A stretch of DNA of 64,000 nucleotides from Candidatus Altimarinota bacterium (GTDB lineage Bacteria > Patescibacteriota > Gracilibacteria > UBA4473), in NCBI GenBank assembly GCA_020631075.1, contig JAHDHX010000005.1, positions 96,612-160,611 of the forward strand, read 5' to 3'. Every line of letters begins with the position of its first letter. The first letter of the stretch is position 1. The translations under genes and the position numbers were made by a program. Positions 52,165-60,972 of the stretch are shown here, piece by piece. The notes under the pieces were generated by a model. The model had not been told where the DNA came from. It searched no databases and saw nothing but the letters and a program-made list of their open reading frames with translations.

Positions 52165-53304
52165 ATGAAACTGGCGCTTCTGTGTTGGCGAGACATTGCC
52201 CACCCCCAGCGGGGCGGGGCGGAGGTCTACACCCACGCCGTCTTGCAGCGGCTGGTGGCTCGTGGCTGGTCAGTCCATCACTTTGCTCCCTCTTGGGGCG
52301 CTGAGTGTCCACCCACCGCCACGATCGACGGCGTGCACTACGCCCGCGCAGGCAACCTCCTCACCAGCTACGCCGCCGCCCCACGGTGGCTGCGGTCACT
52401 GGGCCCCGTTGACCTCGTCATCGACCAGGCCAACACCCACCACTTCGCCACCCCACTCTGGCTCCCACGGGGGCAGCGCTCTTGTTTATTCATCCACCAG
52501 CTCACGCGTCAGATCTGGTGGCATAATACGTCCTTCCCCCTCAGCCTCATCGGCCGCTGCGCCGAGTCCCCTTGGGTGCGCGTCCACCGTGGTCGCCCCG
52601 TGCTGACGGTCTCACAGTCCACCGCCACCGACCTCCAGTCACTCGGCTTTCCGTCCGCCGACATCACCATCCTCCCCGAAGGCATCAGCTTCACCCCGTG
52701 GCCCACCACCGCGTTTCAGCCCCCCGCCCCCGACTTCACCGTCCTCTACGTCGGCCGCCTCGTCCCCTACAAAGGCGTCGGTGACGCCCTCAGAGCCCTG
52801 GCCCTCTTGCGGCAACACCACTGCCCCACCGCCCGCTTGCAGGTCATCGGCCGCGGCACCCCGCGTTACGAATCCCACCTCCGCCAGCTCGCCACCCGCC
52901 TCGGCCTCGCGTCAGCGGTCGAGTGGTGTGGCTACGTCCCCCACGCCGAAAAACTCCAGCGAATGTCCGCCGCCCACACCTTGGTTGTGCCCTCCTTGCG
53001 GGAGGGCTGGGGCTTGATCGTCACCGAAGCCGCCGCCGTTGGCACCATGTCCATTGGGTATGACAGCCCAGGCCTCCGCGACTCCATCCAGCACGGCCAC
53101 ACGGGGCTCCTCACCACGGCCAACACCCCCGCAGGCCTCTGCCAGGCCCTCACCCGCGTGCTGCACTGCCCAGTGCTCGCGCAGCACCTCGCGCAGCACG
53201 CCCACCAGTGGTCACACGACTTTCACTGGGACCACGTCGCCCAAGCCTTCGCCACCGCCTGCCAGCAGCTCGTCACGGCACCACCCCAGTCACTTCCCCG
53301 CTGA
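52165..53304 (+). CDS. GT4 family glycosyltransferase
   Basis: 379 residues from ATG 52165 (ATG 52153 possible). GT-B fold, retaining. N-terminal PQRGGAEVYTHAVLQRL near 14-30 is the acceptor-side glycine loop; the donor half has VLYVGRLVPYKG near 196-207, and the EX7E motif in REGWGLIVTEAAA. It adds a sugar to the growing lipid-linked glycan in the cytoplasm, alongside the neighbouring sugar transferase and flippase. A TTCG-loop terminator follows, shared with the convergent rplT. Confidence 0.93.
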   Translation: MKLALLCWRDIAHPQRGGAEVYTHAVLQRLVARGWSVHHFAPSWGAECPPTATIDGVHYARAGNLLTSYAAAPRWLRSLGPVDLVIDQANTHHFATPLWLPRGQRSCLFIHQLTRQIWWHNTSFPLSLIGRCAESPWVRVHRGRPVLTVSQSTATDLQSLGFPSADITILPEGISFTPWPTTAFQPPAPDFTVLYVGRLVPYKGVGDALRALALLRQHHCPTARLQVIGRGTPRYESHLRQLATRLGLASAVEWCGYVPHAEKLQRMSAAHTLVVPSLREGWGLIVTEAAAVGTMSIGYDSPGLRDSIQHGHTGLLTTANTPAGLCQALTRVLHCPVLAQHLAQHAHQWSHDFHWDHVAQAFATACQQLVTAPPQSLPR

Positions 53305-53332
53305 CCAATCACCTAGATTTCCCACCCACAGT

Positions 53333-53360
53333 AAAAAACTCCCCTTCGGGGAGCTTTATC
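53333..53360. terminator. Bidirectional terminator between GT4 gene and rplT
   Basis: Stem CTCCCC/GGGGAG around a TTC loop (53339-53353), with an A-run before it and CTTTAT after it, so it can end transcription from both sides. Confidence 0.75.
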
Positions 53361-53405
53361 TGTCAAACGAAAACGAGTTGAGATAACACCCCCCATTCAC
53401 TCACC

Positions 53406-53768
53406 CTACGCCAACCGCTTCACTTCTTTGGTCGCGTTGACTATCTGGTCAAACACCGCTGGGTAATTCATCGCCAGCTCTGACAGCTGCTTACGGTCAA
53501 CGTGCATCAGCGCGTGCAACCAATTATTTTTCATCACACTATATTTCAGTCCTTGCGCCCGCAGCGCCGCACTGATCCGCGTGATCCACAGTCGGCGGAA
53601 ATCACGCTTCTTTTGCTTACGCCCCACATACGCGTGTTGACCCGCTTTCAGGTAAGCCTGCATCCCCAGTCGGTATGTCGAGTGGTTCTTACCACGGTAC
53701 CCCTTGGTGGCTTTTCGTATTTTCTTGTGGCGATTACGGGCCGCCACTCCTCCTTTTACTCGTACCAT
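53406..53768 (-). CDS. rplT: Large ribosomal subunit protein bL20
   Basis: 120 residues, usual length. Basic helical protein starting MVRVKGGVAARNRHKK, with the KGYRGKNHSTYRLG and RDFRRLWITRI segments typical of bL20. Needed for early 50S assembly. Last gene of the classical infC-rpmI-rplT operon; six bases separate it from rpmI. Confidence 0.97.
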   Translation of the reverse strand: MVRVKGGVAARNRHKKIRKATKGYRGKNHSTYRLGMQAYLKAGQHAYVGRKQKKRDFRRLWITRISAALRAQGLKYSVMKNNWLHALMHVDRKQLSELAMNYPAVFDQIVNATKEVKRLA

Positions 53769-53774
53769 GGTTTC

Positions 53775-53966
53775 CTATCGGTTTAAGAGACGTTTAAGTG
53801 TTTTCACGTGCCCCGCAGGGGCTTCCATCCCCAGTCGCGAAGATTTCTTCTGTCGTTTTGACTTACTACTCAGCAAGTGGTTTTTGGCCGCTTTCTGAAA
53901 CATAATCTTCCCCGAGCCAGTAATCTTGACTCGTTTCTTGGTCGCAGAGTGTGTTTTCTGTTTCAT
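53775..53966 (-). CDS. rpmI: Large ribosomal subunit protein bL35
   Basis: 63 residues. Starts MKQKTHSATKKRVKITGSGK, the bL35 pattern, and is rich in Lys/Arg/Ser. Middle gene of infC-rpmI-rplT. Confidence 0.96.
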   Translation of the reverse strand: MKQKTHSATKKRVKITGSGKIMFQKAAKNHLLSSKSKRQKKSSRLGMEAPAGHVKTLKRLLNR

Positions 53967-54000
53967 CCGTTGCAGGATTTTTTAATAAATTTCCCCCTCA

Positions 54001-54507
54001 CTACTTTTTGCCGAGCGGTTTTAGCACGGCGATGATCTGGTGTCCAGAAATTTTCGGTTTATTGTCCAGCTCCCCCTGTTCTTTGATCATCTCCACAAAC
54101 TCATTGATCTTCTCCAGCGCGATGTCCTTATGCGCCTTCTCCCGCCCCCGCATCAGCAGCTGTATCCGTACCGTGTGCCCCTCCTCGAGGAACTCCTGCG
54201 CGTGCTTCGCTTGCCGCTGCGCGTCCCCTATCCCCATCCGAAACGTCAGGCGTATCCCCTTCATCTCGGGCTTTTTCTGCGCTTTTTTTGCTTGGGCATT
54301 CTTCTTTTTGAGTTGATACAACATCTTTCCATAATCGATCAACCGACACACAGGCGGCTTCGCATTGGGCGAGATCTCCACCAAGTCCACCTCCAGCTCC
54401 TTCGCTTTCGCCAGCGCATCCTTCAGGCTACTGAGGCCCAGCATTTCCCCCTCAGGGTCCACCAGTCGGATTTCCTGCGCTCGGATTTCTCCATTGATCT
54501 TATGCAA
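54001..54507 (-). CDS. infC: Translation initiation factor IF-3
   Basis: 168 residues if begun at TTG 54507. IF-3 controls start-codon fidelity and subunit joining. N-domain has INGEIRAQEIRLVDPEGEMLG; the C-domain has KGIRLTFRMG and the linker is Lys-rich. The in-frame sequence stays open upstream to a TGA at 54601-54603 and encodes a very Arg-rich tail; it contains no ATG or GTG but has ATT (54592-54594) and ATA (54571-54573). Since infC in E. coli starts at AUU for autoregulation, a rare start giving up to 197 residues is possible. Promoter at 54610-54638. Confidence 0.95.
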   Translation of the reverse strand: MHKINGEIRAQEIRLVDPEGEMLGLSSLKDALAKAKELEVDLVEISPNAKPPVCRLIDYGKMLYQLKKKNAQAKKAQKKPEMKGIRLTFRMGIGDAQRQAKHAQEFLEEGHTVRIQLLMRGREKAHKDIALEKINEFVEMIKEQGELDNKPKISGHQIIAVLKPLGKK

Positions 54508-54609
54508 CCGTTTCGGTTCTTCTCGTCGTGATCGTCTTCGGTTTCGTCGGCCGCCGCGGAATGAAAGTCCTATCTGATGGGGGAGTAATAAAATGCAAAC
54601 TCACGAGCG

Positions 54610-54638
54610 ATTGTGCGGGAGAGGCGCCCCGCTGTCAA
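54610..54638 (-). promoter_or_regulatory. Sigma-70-type promoter for infC-rpmI-rplT
   Basis: Minus strand: consensus -35 TTGACA (54633-54638), 17-base spacer, -10 CACAAT (54610-54615). Transcription would start near 54603, about ten bases before the in-frame ATT and about 96 bases before the TTG. Confidence 0.7.
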
Positions 54639-54673
54639 CTGACAGACAATAAGGGGAAACCACTGGGAATCTG

Positions 54674-55585
54674 CTACGGCTTCATCGCCGCCATCTCCTG
54701 CCCAATGTCGTAGTGCCGCACCTCGTCCACCAGCACCGAGTCCCCAAACTCCCGCTGCGGCACCACCTCGAGGAAGTTCTCTCGTTGCGGATTGTGGTAC
54801 AACACTCCCGTATATATCCCCTCATCATACGGCATCTCGGCCAGTCGCCGCGCCGCCCAGATGTCCGTCGGGTCATACCCCGCTATCGTCGACACATCCT
54901 TCACGCGCTCCAAAAACCACTTATTGCCCATCTCACGGTTATACGTCGGACACGACTGCAATATCTCCACAAACGCAAACCCCTCGTGCCGCAGCGCCGC
55001 GCGCAGCAGCTCCGTCAGGTGGTCCGTGTCCGCCGACAGGCTCCGTCCCACCCAGCTGGGTTTGAGCGACAGCACCATCTGCAACGGGTTGATCGTCTCC
55101 CCCCACGCTTCCCCATACGGCGTCGCTGACCGCTTGCACCCCGCTGGGGTCAGGCTACTCGCCTGCCCAGTCGTCAGGGCATAGTTTTGGTTATCATGGT
55201 GGAGGAACACCACTGGGTAATCATTGCGCACCGCGTGGACCAGGTGCCCCACGCCCTCGCTGAAGGTCGCCCCGTCACCCGCCCCCGCGACCACTTTCAG
55301 TTTATGGTTGGCCACCTTCACCCCGCTGGCCAGCGGCAGCACCCGCCCGTGCAGCCCATGGATGGTATTGGCATGGATTTTATCTGACCCATTCCCGCTG
55401 CATCCCACATCAAAACAATATATAAAATCCTCCGCCCCCAGCCCCTCCAGCGTCAGCGCCCGCTTGAGCGCATTCTGGATCCCATAGTTCCCACATCCCC
55501 CACACCAGGTCATCACCTGCTCCGTCTCAAATTTCTGATACTGCTCCGCGTGGACCGCGAGGTTTTGAAGGCTCGTTGATTTCAT
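54674..55585 (-). CDS. korB: 2-oxoacid:ferredoxin oxidoreductase, beta subunit
   Basis: 303 residues. Thiamine-diphosphate subunit. Visible: MTWCGGCGNYGI with Fe-S/TPP-region cysteines, FDVGCSGNG, GDGATFSEG (TPP-Mg motif) and the DNQNYALTTGQASSLT segment. With the alpha subunit it decarboxylates a 2-oxoacid to acyl-CoA and passes electrons to ferredoxin or flavodoxin. Its ATG overlaps the alpha stop (ATGA). No delta (ferredoxin) subunit gene follows. Substrate (2-oxoglutarate, pyruvate or other) cannot be fixed by eye. Confidence 0.93.
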   Translation of the reverse strand: MKSTSLQNLAVHAEQYQKFETEQVMTWCGGCGNYGIQNALKRALTLEGLGAEDFIYCFDVGCSGNGSDKIHANTIHGLHGRVLPLASGVKVANHKLKVVAGAGDGATFSEGVGHLVHAVRNDYPVVFLHHDNQNYALTTGQASSLTPAGCKRSATPYGEAWGETINPLQMVLSLKPSWVGRSLSADTDHLTELLRAALRHEGFAFVEILQSCPTYNREMGNKWFLERVKDVSTIAGYDPTDIWAARRLAEMPYDEGIYTGVLYHNPQRENFLEVVPQREFGDSVLVDEVRHYDIGQEMAAMKP

Positions 55586-57330
55586 GAGGTTGGGTTGTGA
55601 GGAACGTGCGCACGGACATACTCCAGCATCTCTTCGAGGTAAAACGGCCGCCCATCACTTTTCAGGCATTTGCCCGCCCAGTCACAGTGCCCCGCCCGCG
55701 CAGCCAGTTGCCCCAGCTGTCCCGTGGCATTCCCTTCTATCAGGTGCACATTGGGGTTCCCCTCGGCGAAGTCCGCTACCGCCCCCCCATCGAAAGGATA
55801 CACCAGCGTATAATGTAAATAGTTCACCGTCAGCCCCTCTCGCTCCGCCGCCACGATGGTGTCACGCATGACACACTTCGTGCTCCCCCACCCGACAAAC
55901 GAAATATCCGCCACCGCAGGGCCATACACCGTGGGCGCAGGCGCCGAAGGGATCACCAGTTGCTCTTTGCGTACCCGCTTGGCATACATCGCCCCCGCCT
56001 GGTCGGCTTCTTCGGTCAGGGTGCCGTCTTCCCAGTGCTCGTCCCCATTGGCGAAGTAATACGCCTCACTCCGTGTCGGCACCCAGCGTTTTGACAGCCC
56101 CGACTCCGTGATTTTATACCGATCACTCGGAACCAGTTCCCCCAGAGCATCTCCCGTCACCAGCCCCCGCTTGATGGGGATGTTCCCCTGCACATACGGC
56201 GCCACCGTCCAGTAAGAGTCCGCAATCAGCTTTTCCGTCAGCACCAACACGGGGATCTGCAATTCCTCCGCCAGATTAAACGCCTCCTGTATCACATAAA
56301 ACGCATCCTCACTGTCACTGACCGCCAGCACCGCCCGCGCATACTCTCCGTGTCCGCTATACGCACACAGGTGCAAGTCCCCCTGCGCCGTCCACGTCGG
56401 CAACCCCGTCCCGGGCCCGGGCCGCTGCGCGATGGCTATCACCAGTGGCGTTTCGGTTATCCCCGCCAGACTCACCGTCTCCGTCATCAGGTCAAACCCT
56501 CCCCCCGACGTCGCCGTCATACTCCGCGTCCCCGCATACATCGCCCCCAGTGTTTGCTGCACCGCCGTGATCTCATCCTCCGCTTGTTTCACCACCACAC
56601 CATAGCGCGGCGACATACTCGCCATGTGTTTGAGGATCCCCGTCGACGGACTCATCGGGTACCCAAAATACGCTCGACACCCCGCGTGCACCGCCCCCAG
56701 CGCGATCGCATGGTTCCCATCGACCAATATCTTTTCCGCCTCCACCGCCTCCGCACACGGCTGCGGCACATCTATCAGCTTTTCCGTCGCCGCATACGCC
56801 CGCTCCAGCACCCGCAGGTCGATCTCCAGTATTTTCGGCTTCTTCGCAAACTTCTTGCTCACCTGCGCCGCCACCGCCGCATACGGCAGGCTCAGCGCCC
56901 GCCACGCCATCCCGATCATCACCATGTTGGTCATCAGCTCATTGCCCCCCTCCTCATACGCTATCGTCCGCGCGGGCAGGTGCACCACCGTTATGTTCCG
57001 CCGCTCACATTCTTCCAGCACATCCCCTATCCCCCACAGTCGCTCATACCCATGCACCAGCACCCCACCGTCCCGCAGCCGCGGCAGGTAGTACTGCATC
57101 GACTTCTTGTCCATCGCAATGATAATATCGGTCTCCGCACTCGTCGCCCACAGGGGCTCATCGTCAAAGTTAATCACCTGACAGTGCTTCCCCCCTTTGA
57201 TGAGCGAAGGAAACTCTCTATCCGTCGCGAGGTAATACCCCATCGATTGCAGAGATTTCGCCATGATTACCCCCACACTCGGCACGCCCGAGCCACTCTC
57301 CCCCACGATCATGATCCGCCAACGCTTCAT
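55582..57330 (-). CDS. korA: 2-oxoacid:ferredoxin oxidoreductase, fused gamma-alpha subunit
   Basis: 582 residues. Residues about 1-185 are the gamma domain (MIVGESGSGVPSVGVIMAKSL; REFPSLIKGGKH), and about 200-582 the alpha domain (GNHAIALGAVHAGCRAYFGYPMSPST; TSGGGFDLMTETV). The gamma-alpha fusion is the KorA arrangement. It begins one base after the flavodoxin stop and overlaps korB by four bases, so flavodoxin, alpha and beta are made as one unit, and flavodoxin is the likely electron partner. Confidence 0.94.
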   Translation of the reverse strand: MKRWRIMIVGESGSGVPSVGVIMAKSLQSMGYYLATDREFPSLIKGGKHCQVINFDDEPLWATSAETDIIIAMDKKSMQYYLPRLRDGGVLVHGYERLWGIGDVLEECERRNITVVHLPARTIAYEEGGNELMTNMVMIGMAWRALSLPYAAVAAQVSKKFAKKPKILEIDLRVLERAYAATEKLIDVPQPCAEAVEAEKILVDGNHAIALGAVHAGCRAYFGYPMSPSTGILKHMASMSPRYGVVVKQAEDEITAVQQTLGAMYAGTRSMTATSGGGFDLMTETVSLAGITETPLVIAIAQRPGPGTGLPTWTAQGDLHLCAYSGHGEYARAVLAVSDSEDAFYVIQEAFNLAEELQIPVLVLTEKLIADSYWTVAPYVQGNIPIKRGLVTGDALGELVPSDRYKITESGLSKRWVPTRSEAYYFANGDEHWEDGTLTEEADQAGAMYAKRVRKEQLVIPSAPAPTVYGPAVADISFVGWGSTKCVMRDTIVAAEREGLTVNYLHYTLVYPFDGGAVADFAEGNPNVHLIEGNATGQLGQLAARAGHCDWAGKCLKSDGRPFYLEEMLEYVRAHVPHNPTS

Positions 57331-57331
57331 G

Positions 57332-57835
57332 TTATGTCAGTGTTTGAATGTCATCCCCCGCTAGTTTTTCCAGCAACCCCGCGCACCAGTCCGCCACCAG
57401 CGTCTGCAGCACAGGCACAGGCGTACGGTTTATTTTTAACGGCGGGATGAGGCTCACCCCCCCGTGCCCCTCCACGAAGTCAGTCAAGATCACCGCCGAC
57501 TCAATGTTATGATCACGGTCATACTTCGGGTCCCCCAGCCCAAACACCGCACACGGCTTCCCCCGCAGGTCTATCCCCCGCACCACCTTCTGCACGAAGG
57601 CAATCGCTCGTGGGTCCAGCTGCCCATGGCCATAGGTCGGCGACCCCCACACCAGCACCTCACACGCTTCTATGTCCCCCACCGTGGTCTGCTCCACCCG
57701 CTGCACGGTCGTGTCACCGTGTCCCCCGCGGCGCAGGTTCCCCGCGATCGCTTCGGCCACCAGCGCCGTGTTGCCCCCCGTCGTGGCATACAGCACGAGG
57801 ATTTTCAAGCTTCGGCCTGTGTGTGTCTCAGTCAT
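57332..57835 (-). CDS. Flavodoxin
   Basis: 167 residues. FMN electron carrier. The FMN phosphate loop is YATTGGNTALVAEAI at about 16-30, and the isoalloxazine loop is WGSPTYGHGQLD near 63-74, followed by FGLGDPKYD. Length fits short-chain flavodoxins. First gene of the operon with the OFOR subunits; the OFOR alpha start follows after one base. It probably accepts electrons from the oxidoreductase and could exchange them with the FNR-like protein at 12568. Confidence 0.93.
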   Translation of the reverse strand: MTETHTGRSLKILVLYATTGGNTALVAEAIAGNLRRGGHGDTTVQRVEQTTVGDIEACEVLVWGSPTYGHGQLDPRAIAFVQKVVRGIDLRGKPCAVFGLGDPKYDRDHNIESAVILTDFVEGHGGVSLIPPLKINRTPVPVLQTLVADWCAGLLEKLAGDDIQTLT

Positions 57836-57998
57836 TTAGTCTTGTTTCTTTTATTGTGCCAGCTACCGCCCTGCAATTTACCGAGTGCCTGAGCATTAAG
57901 TATAAGGAGGACCTCCCCGCCCCCTGCATCCCCTTCGTTCGTCCTCTATTCTACGTCGTCTCTGCCCACTACGCGAGCACAGTTCCGAGTTTTTCTCC
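57836..57998. other. Spacer upstream of the flavodoxin operon
   Basis: 163 bases between the flavodoxin start and the MITE-like element. It should hold the promoter of the flavodoxin operon (minus strand); a CACAAT/AATAAA-like -10 region lies near 57847-57861, but no firm -35 was found. Confidence 0.35.
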
Positions 57999-58190
57999 TT
58001 AGGAAACACTGATACAATCTCGCCAATCATAAAAAGAGAGATTTGGGGAAGATTTTTTACGACAGGTTCTCACGGGGTCTCTCGACCCCGTGACGGTTCT
58101 GGAGTGAAAAAGCACCCCAAAGATCCTTTTTTGATGACGACTCTTTCTCAATTGTTTTCATGTCCTTTTGAGTGTATCAGTGTTTCCTTA
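57999..58190. mobile_element. MITE-like element with TTA flanks
   Basis: Body 58002-58187 (186 bases) with perfect 15-base terminal inverted repeats GGAAACACTGATACA (58002-58016) and its complement (58173-58187). TTA borders both ends (57999-58001, 58188-58190), a likely 3-base target duplication. Inside is a perfect hairpin CACGGGGTC/GACCCCGTG (58071-58092). No coding capacity. The right TTA is, on the minus strand, the TAA stop of the aminotransferase gene. Its repeats differ from the CTAG elements, so it is a separate family. Confidence 0.8.
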
Positions 58191-59429
58191 TGCTCGCGCC
58201 ACGTCAGCCATCGCCGCCACCACTTCCTCTGGCGCCGCCACACTGGCAAATGACACCCGCAGCAACCCCCCAAAGCGGATCACCCCCACCCCCCGCTCGT
58301 CTATCAGCCGCCGTCGCACCGTTTCCGCGCGTGCTTCCCCCCCCAGCGCAAAACACTGAAAATACCCCGACCCCGCCCGCAGCGGCTCCAGCACCCCCCG
58401 CCAGACGGCTTCATTCGCCCCCAGCCACGCCTGCAACCGTTCATACCGCTGCGTAATGGCCGCATACGCCGCCGCCTTTTGCGCTGCATATTCAGGCGCC
58501 TCCAGCATCCGCAGCGCCACCCGCTGCGACAGGTGACTCCCCGAGCTCACCGTCGTCCGTAGCCCCCCCAGCAGCTTGTTTTCGATGGTCGCGCGGTCAC
58601 CGTCCGTCAGCCCCGCCCCCCCCACACAGACAGCCCCCACCCGCAACCCATACCCAAAGTCCTCCTTCGTCACCCCATCGACCTTATACACCAGCAACCC
58701 AGGCGCACAGTCCACCAGCAATCCACACAACGACTGCCGATACATCCTCGGTTCATACCACAGCCCCCAGTACGCATCATCACACACCACCACCAGCGGC
58801 CGCCGCGCTGCCGCTTTTTGCAGCACCGCTTTTATTTCCAGTCCCTCCGCCAGCGTCGGCGCATACCCCGTTGGGTTGTGCGGGAAGTTCAGCACCACCA
58901 GCGCGCGCTTCGTCTGCACCCCCGCCAGCGCCGCGGCCAACCCACGGTGGTTGTGCTGCCCATGGTCATCCAGCAGTTCATACTCCACCAGCTTCGCCCC
59001 CCCTTCCGTTGCATATATCAGGTCATAGTTCCCCCAGTGCGGGGCCGCCACCACCACGGTTGTGTCCGCGTCCGCGTGCAGCGCCCCCACCAGCCACAGC
59101 CCCTGCGTCAGCCCACTCGTCACCAGCGGCTGGGTCATCGTCACCTCGGCGAGGTTGGGGTTCTGGGCCAGCTGGTGCTCCGCCCACGCCTCCCGCAGGG
59201 CAGGCAGCCCGCCCGTTGGCGCATACGTCACCGCTTCCGCCGCCGTCAGCCCCCCCAGCTGCTCCACCACACACCCCAGCGCCATGGGCTCGCCGCTGTC
59301 TGTCCGCGCCGCCCCGATGGTCGCCTGCAGCCTGCAGTCACGCGCCTGCGCCACCTGCGCCTTGATCCCATCCACAGGGAAGTGCAACCGCCTCCCCCGC
59401 TCGCTCAGCCAGTCTTCGAGTCCATACAT
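58188..59429 (-). CDS. Class I/II pyridoxal-phosphate aminotransferase
   Basis: 413 residues from ATG 59429. Fold type I. Visible: YAPTGGLPALREAWAEHQ, NFPHNPTGYAPT (substrate/PLP contact), CDDAYWGLWYEP, and the PLP-lysine region DGVTKEDFGYGLRVG, where Lys should form the Schiff base. Amino-acid donor unknown. Divergent from metK. The stop codon TAA is formed by the TTA flank of the MITE-like element, so the insertion lies exactly at the gene's end. Confidence 0.9.
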   Translation of the reverse strand: MYGLEDWLSERGRRLHFPVDGIKAQVAQARDCRLQATIGAARTDSGEPMALGCVVEQLGGLTAAEAVTYAPTGGLPALREAWAEHQLAQNPNLAEVTMTQPLVTSGLTQGLWLVGALHADADTTVVVAAPHWGNYDLIYATEGGAKLVEYELLDDHGQHNHRGLAAALAGVQTKRALVVLNFPHNPTGYAPTLAEGLEIKAVLQKAAARRPLVVVCDDAYWGLWYEPRMYRQSLCGLLVDCAPGLLVYKVDGVTKEDFGYGLRVGAVCVGGAGLTDGDRATIENKLLGGLRTTVSSGSHLSQRVALRMLEAPEYAAQKAAAYAAITQRYERLQAWLGANEAVWRGVLEPLRAGSGYFQCFALGGEARAETVRRRLIDERGVGVIRFGGLLRVSFASVAAPEEVVAAMADVARA

Positions 59430-59524
59430 CACCACCCAATGTACCCCAAAACCCTCGCTTCTGTCATGTGTATTGATTATGTTGTCAGCCGTACTCCTTC
59501 GCACACTCTTTGTCGTTTTTCATC

Positions 59525-60655
59525 ATGCGCACCTACTTCACCTCCGAGTCCGTCACCGAAGGCCACCCCGACAAAGTCGCCGACCAGATTTCCGACGCCA
59601 TCCTCGACGCCCTTCTCACCGTCGACCCCCACGCCCGCGTCGCGGTCGAAACCCTCGTCACCACAGGGTTAGTCGTCATCGCGGGCGAGGTTCGCACCTC
59701 CGCCTACGTTGACATGCAGCAGGTCGCCCGCCGCACCATCGCCCAGATCGGCTACGACCAGCCAGGCCTCGGGTTTGACGCCCACAGTTCCGCCATCATG
59801 CTCGCCATCGACGACCAATCCCCCGACATCGCTCAAGGGGTCGACCCCACCACCAGCAAATCCCTCGGGGCAGGGGACCAGGGCATCATGTTCGGCTACG
59901 CCACCGCGGAAACCCCAGAGCACCTCCCCCTTCCGATCGCCTACGCCCACCGGCTAAGTCGCCGCTTGGCCGAAGTCCGCCGCAGTGGTCAGCTCCCGTG
60001 GCTGCGCCCCGACGGCAAGACCCAAGTCACCTTCGCCTACGACGACGGCGTCCCCGTCGGCATCTCCGCCGTGGTGGTGTCGGCCCAGCACACCGAAGAC
60101 ATCACCCTCGCAGACGTCCGCACCGCCCTCCGCCAGCACGTCATCCAGCCCGTATGCGGCAACCTCCTCCTCCCTGACTGCGTCCTCCACCTCAACCCTA
60201 CAGGACGGTTTGTCCTCGGGGGCCCCGCAGCGGACGCGGGCCTGACGGGCCGCAAAGTCATCATCGACACCTACGGCGGCTTCGCGCGCCACGGCGGGGG
60301 CGCCTTCAGTGGTAAGGACCCCTCCAAAGTTGACCGATCCGCCTCCTACGCCGCCCGCTGGGTGGCCAAGTCCCTCGTGGCCGCGGGCCTCGCCCAGCGC
60401 GCCGAAGTCCAGCTCGCCTACGCCATCGGCGTCTCCCAGCCCGTCTCCGTGCGGGTCGAGTCGTTTGGCACCAGTCCCCACACCGACGAATCTCTCGCCC
60501 AGCTCGTCACCACCCAGTTTGACCTCACCCCCGCGGGCATCATCCGCGACCTCGACCTCCTCCGCCCCATCTACCTCCCCACCGCCGCCTACGGCCACTT
60601 CGGGCGCGACCTCACGGGCACCACGTGGGAGTCCCCCCGCCCCCTGTCTCTATGA
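59525..60655 (+). CDS. metK: S-adenosylmethionine synthetase
   Basis: 376 residues from ATG 59525, near the usual 380-400. Makes SAM from methionine and ATP. Visible: [15 protein letters not shown] (about 11-25), [12 protein letters not shown] (methionine loop), and [17 protein letters not shown] (P-loop-like phosphate site). First gene of a coupled run metK-yidD-rseP, each joined by ATGA. No SAM riboswitch-like fold was recognised in the 95-base upstream gap. Confidence 0.97.
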   Translation: MRTYFTSESVTEGHPDKVADQISDAILDALLTVDPHARVAVETLVTTGLVVIAGEVRTSAYVDMQQVARRTIAQIGYDQPGLGFDAHSSAIMLAIDDQSPDIAQGVDPTTSKSLGAGDQGIMFGYATAETPEHLPLPIAYAHRLSRRLAEVRRSGQLPWLRPDGKTQVTFAYDDGVPVGISAVVVSAQHTEDITLADVRTALRQHVIQPVCGNLLLPDCVLHLNPTGRFVLGGPAADAGLTGRKVIIDTYGGFARHGGGAFSGKDPSKVDRSASYAARWVAKSLVAAGLAQRAEVQLAYAIGVSQPVSVRVESFGTSPHTDESLAQLVTTQFDLTPAGIIRDLDLLRPIYLPTAAYGHFGRDLTGTTWESPRPLSL

Positions 60656-60972
60656 CCCCACACCCCATTCGCCACCTGCTGCAGTCTCTCGACCAGCTCG
60701 CGCGTGGCTTCTTTCGGGCGTTCGTGTGGGTCTACCAGCTGGCCCTGTCACCGGTGCTTCATAGCCTTGGGTTTTCGGGCTGCCGCTTTCACCCCACCTG
60801 CAGCCGCTACTGCGCCCAGTGCTTCGCCGCGCACTCCACCCCGCGTGCACTCTGGCTCAGTCTCCGCCGCGTGCTGCGCTGTCACCCGTGGGCCCGCGGC
60901 GGGTTTGACCCCGCCCCGTCCCCCCCTACCATGCCCCCCGACACGCCCCCCTCTGCGACAAATTCATTATGA
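60652..60972 (+). CDS. yidD: Membrane protein insertion efficiency factor YidD
   Basis: 106 residues from ATG 60652, which overlaps the metK stop. The YidD core is intact: [12 protein letters not shown] and [15 protein letters not shown], with the Cys pairs that define the family. A short Pro-rich tail follows. YidD aids YidC-dependent insertion of membrane proteins. Its own stop overlaps the rseP start (ATGA). Confidence 0.95.
   Translation: MTPHPIRHLLQSLDQLARGFFRAFVWVYQLALSPVLHSLGFSGCRFHPTCSRYCAQCFAAHSTPRALWLSLRRVLRCHPWARGGFDPAPSPPTMPPDTPPSATNSL

Noticed and set aside
59430..59524. SAM riboswitch before metK
   Set aside because: The 95-base gap lacks the conserved paired arms and core of known SAM riboswitches.
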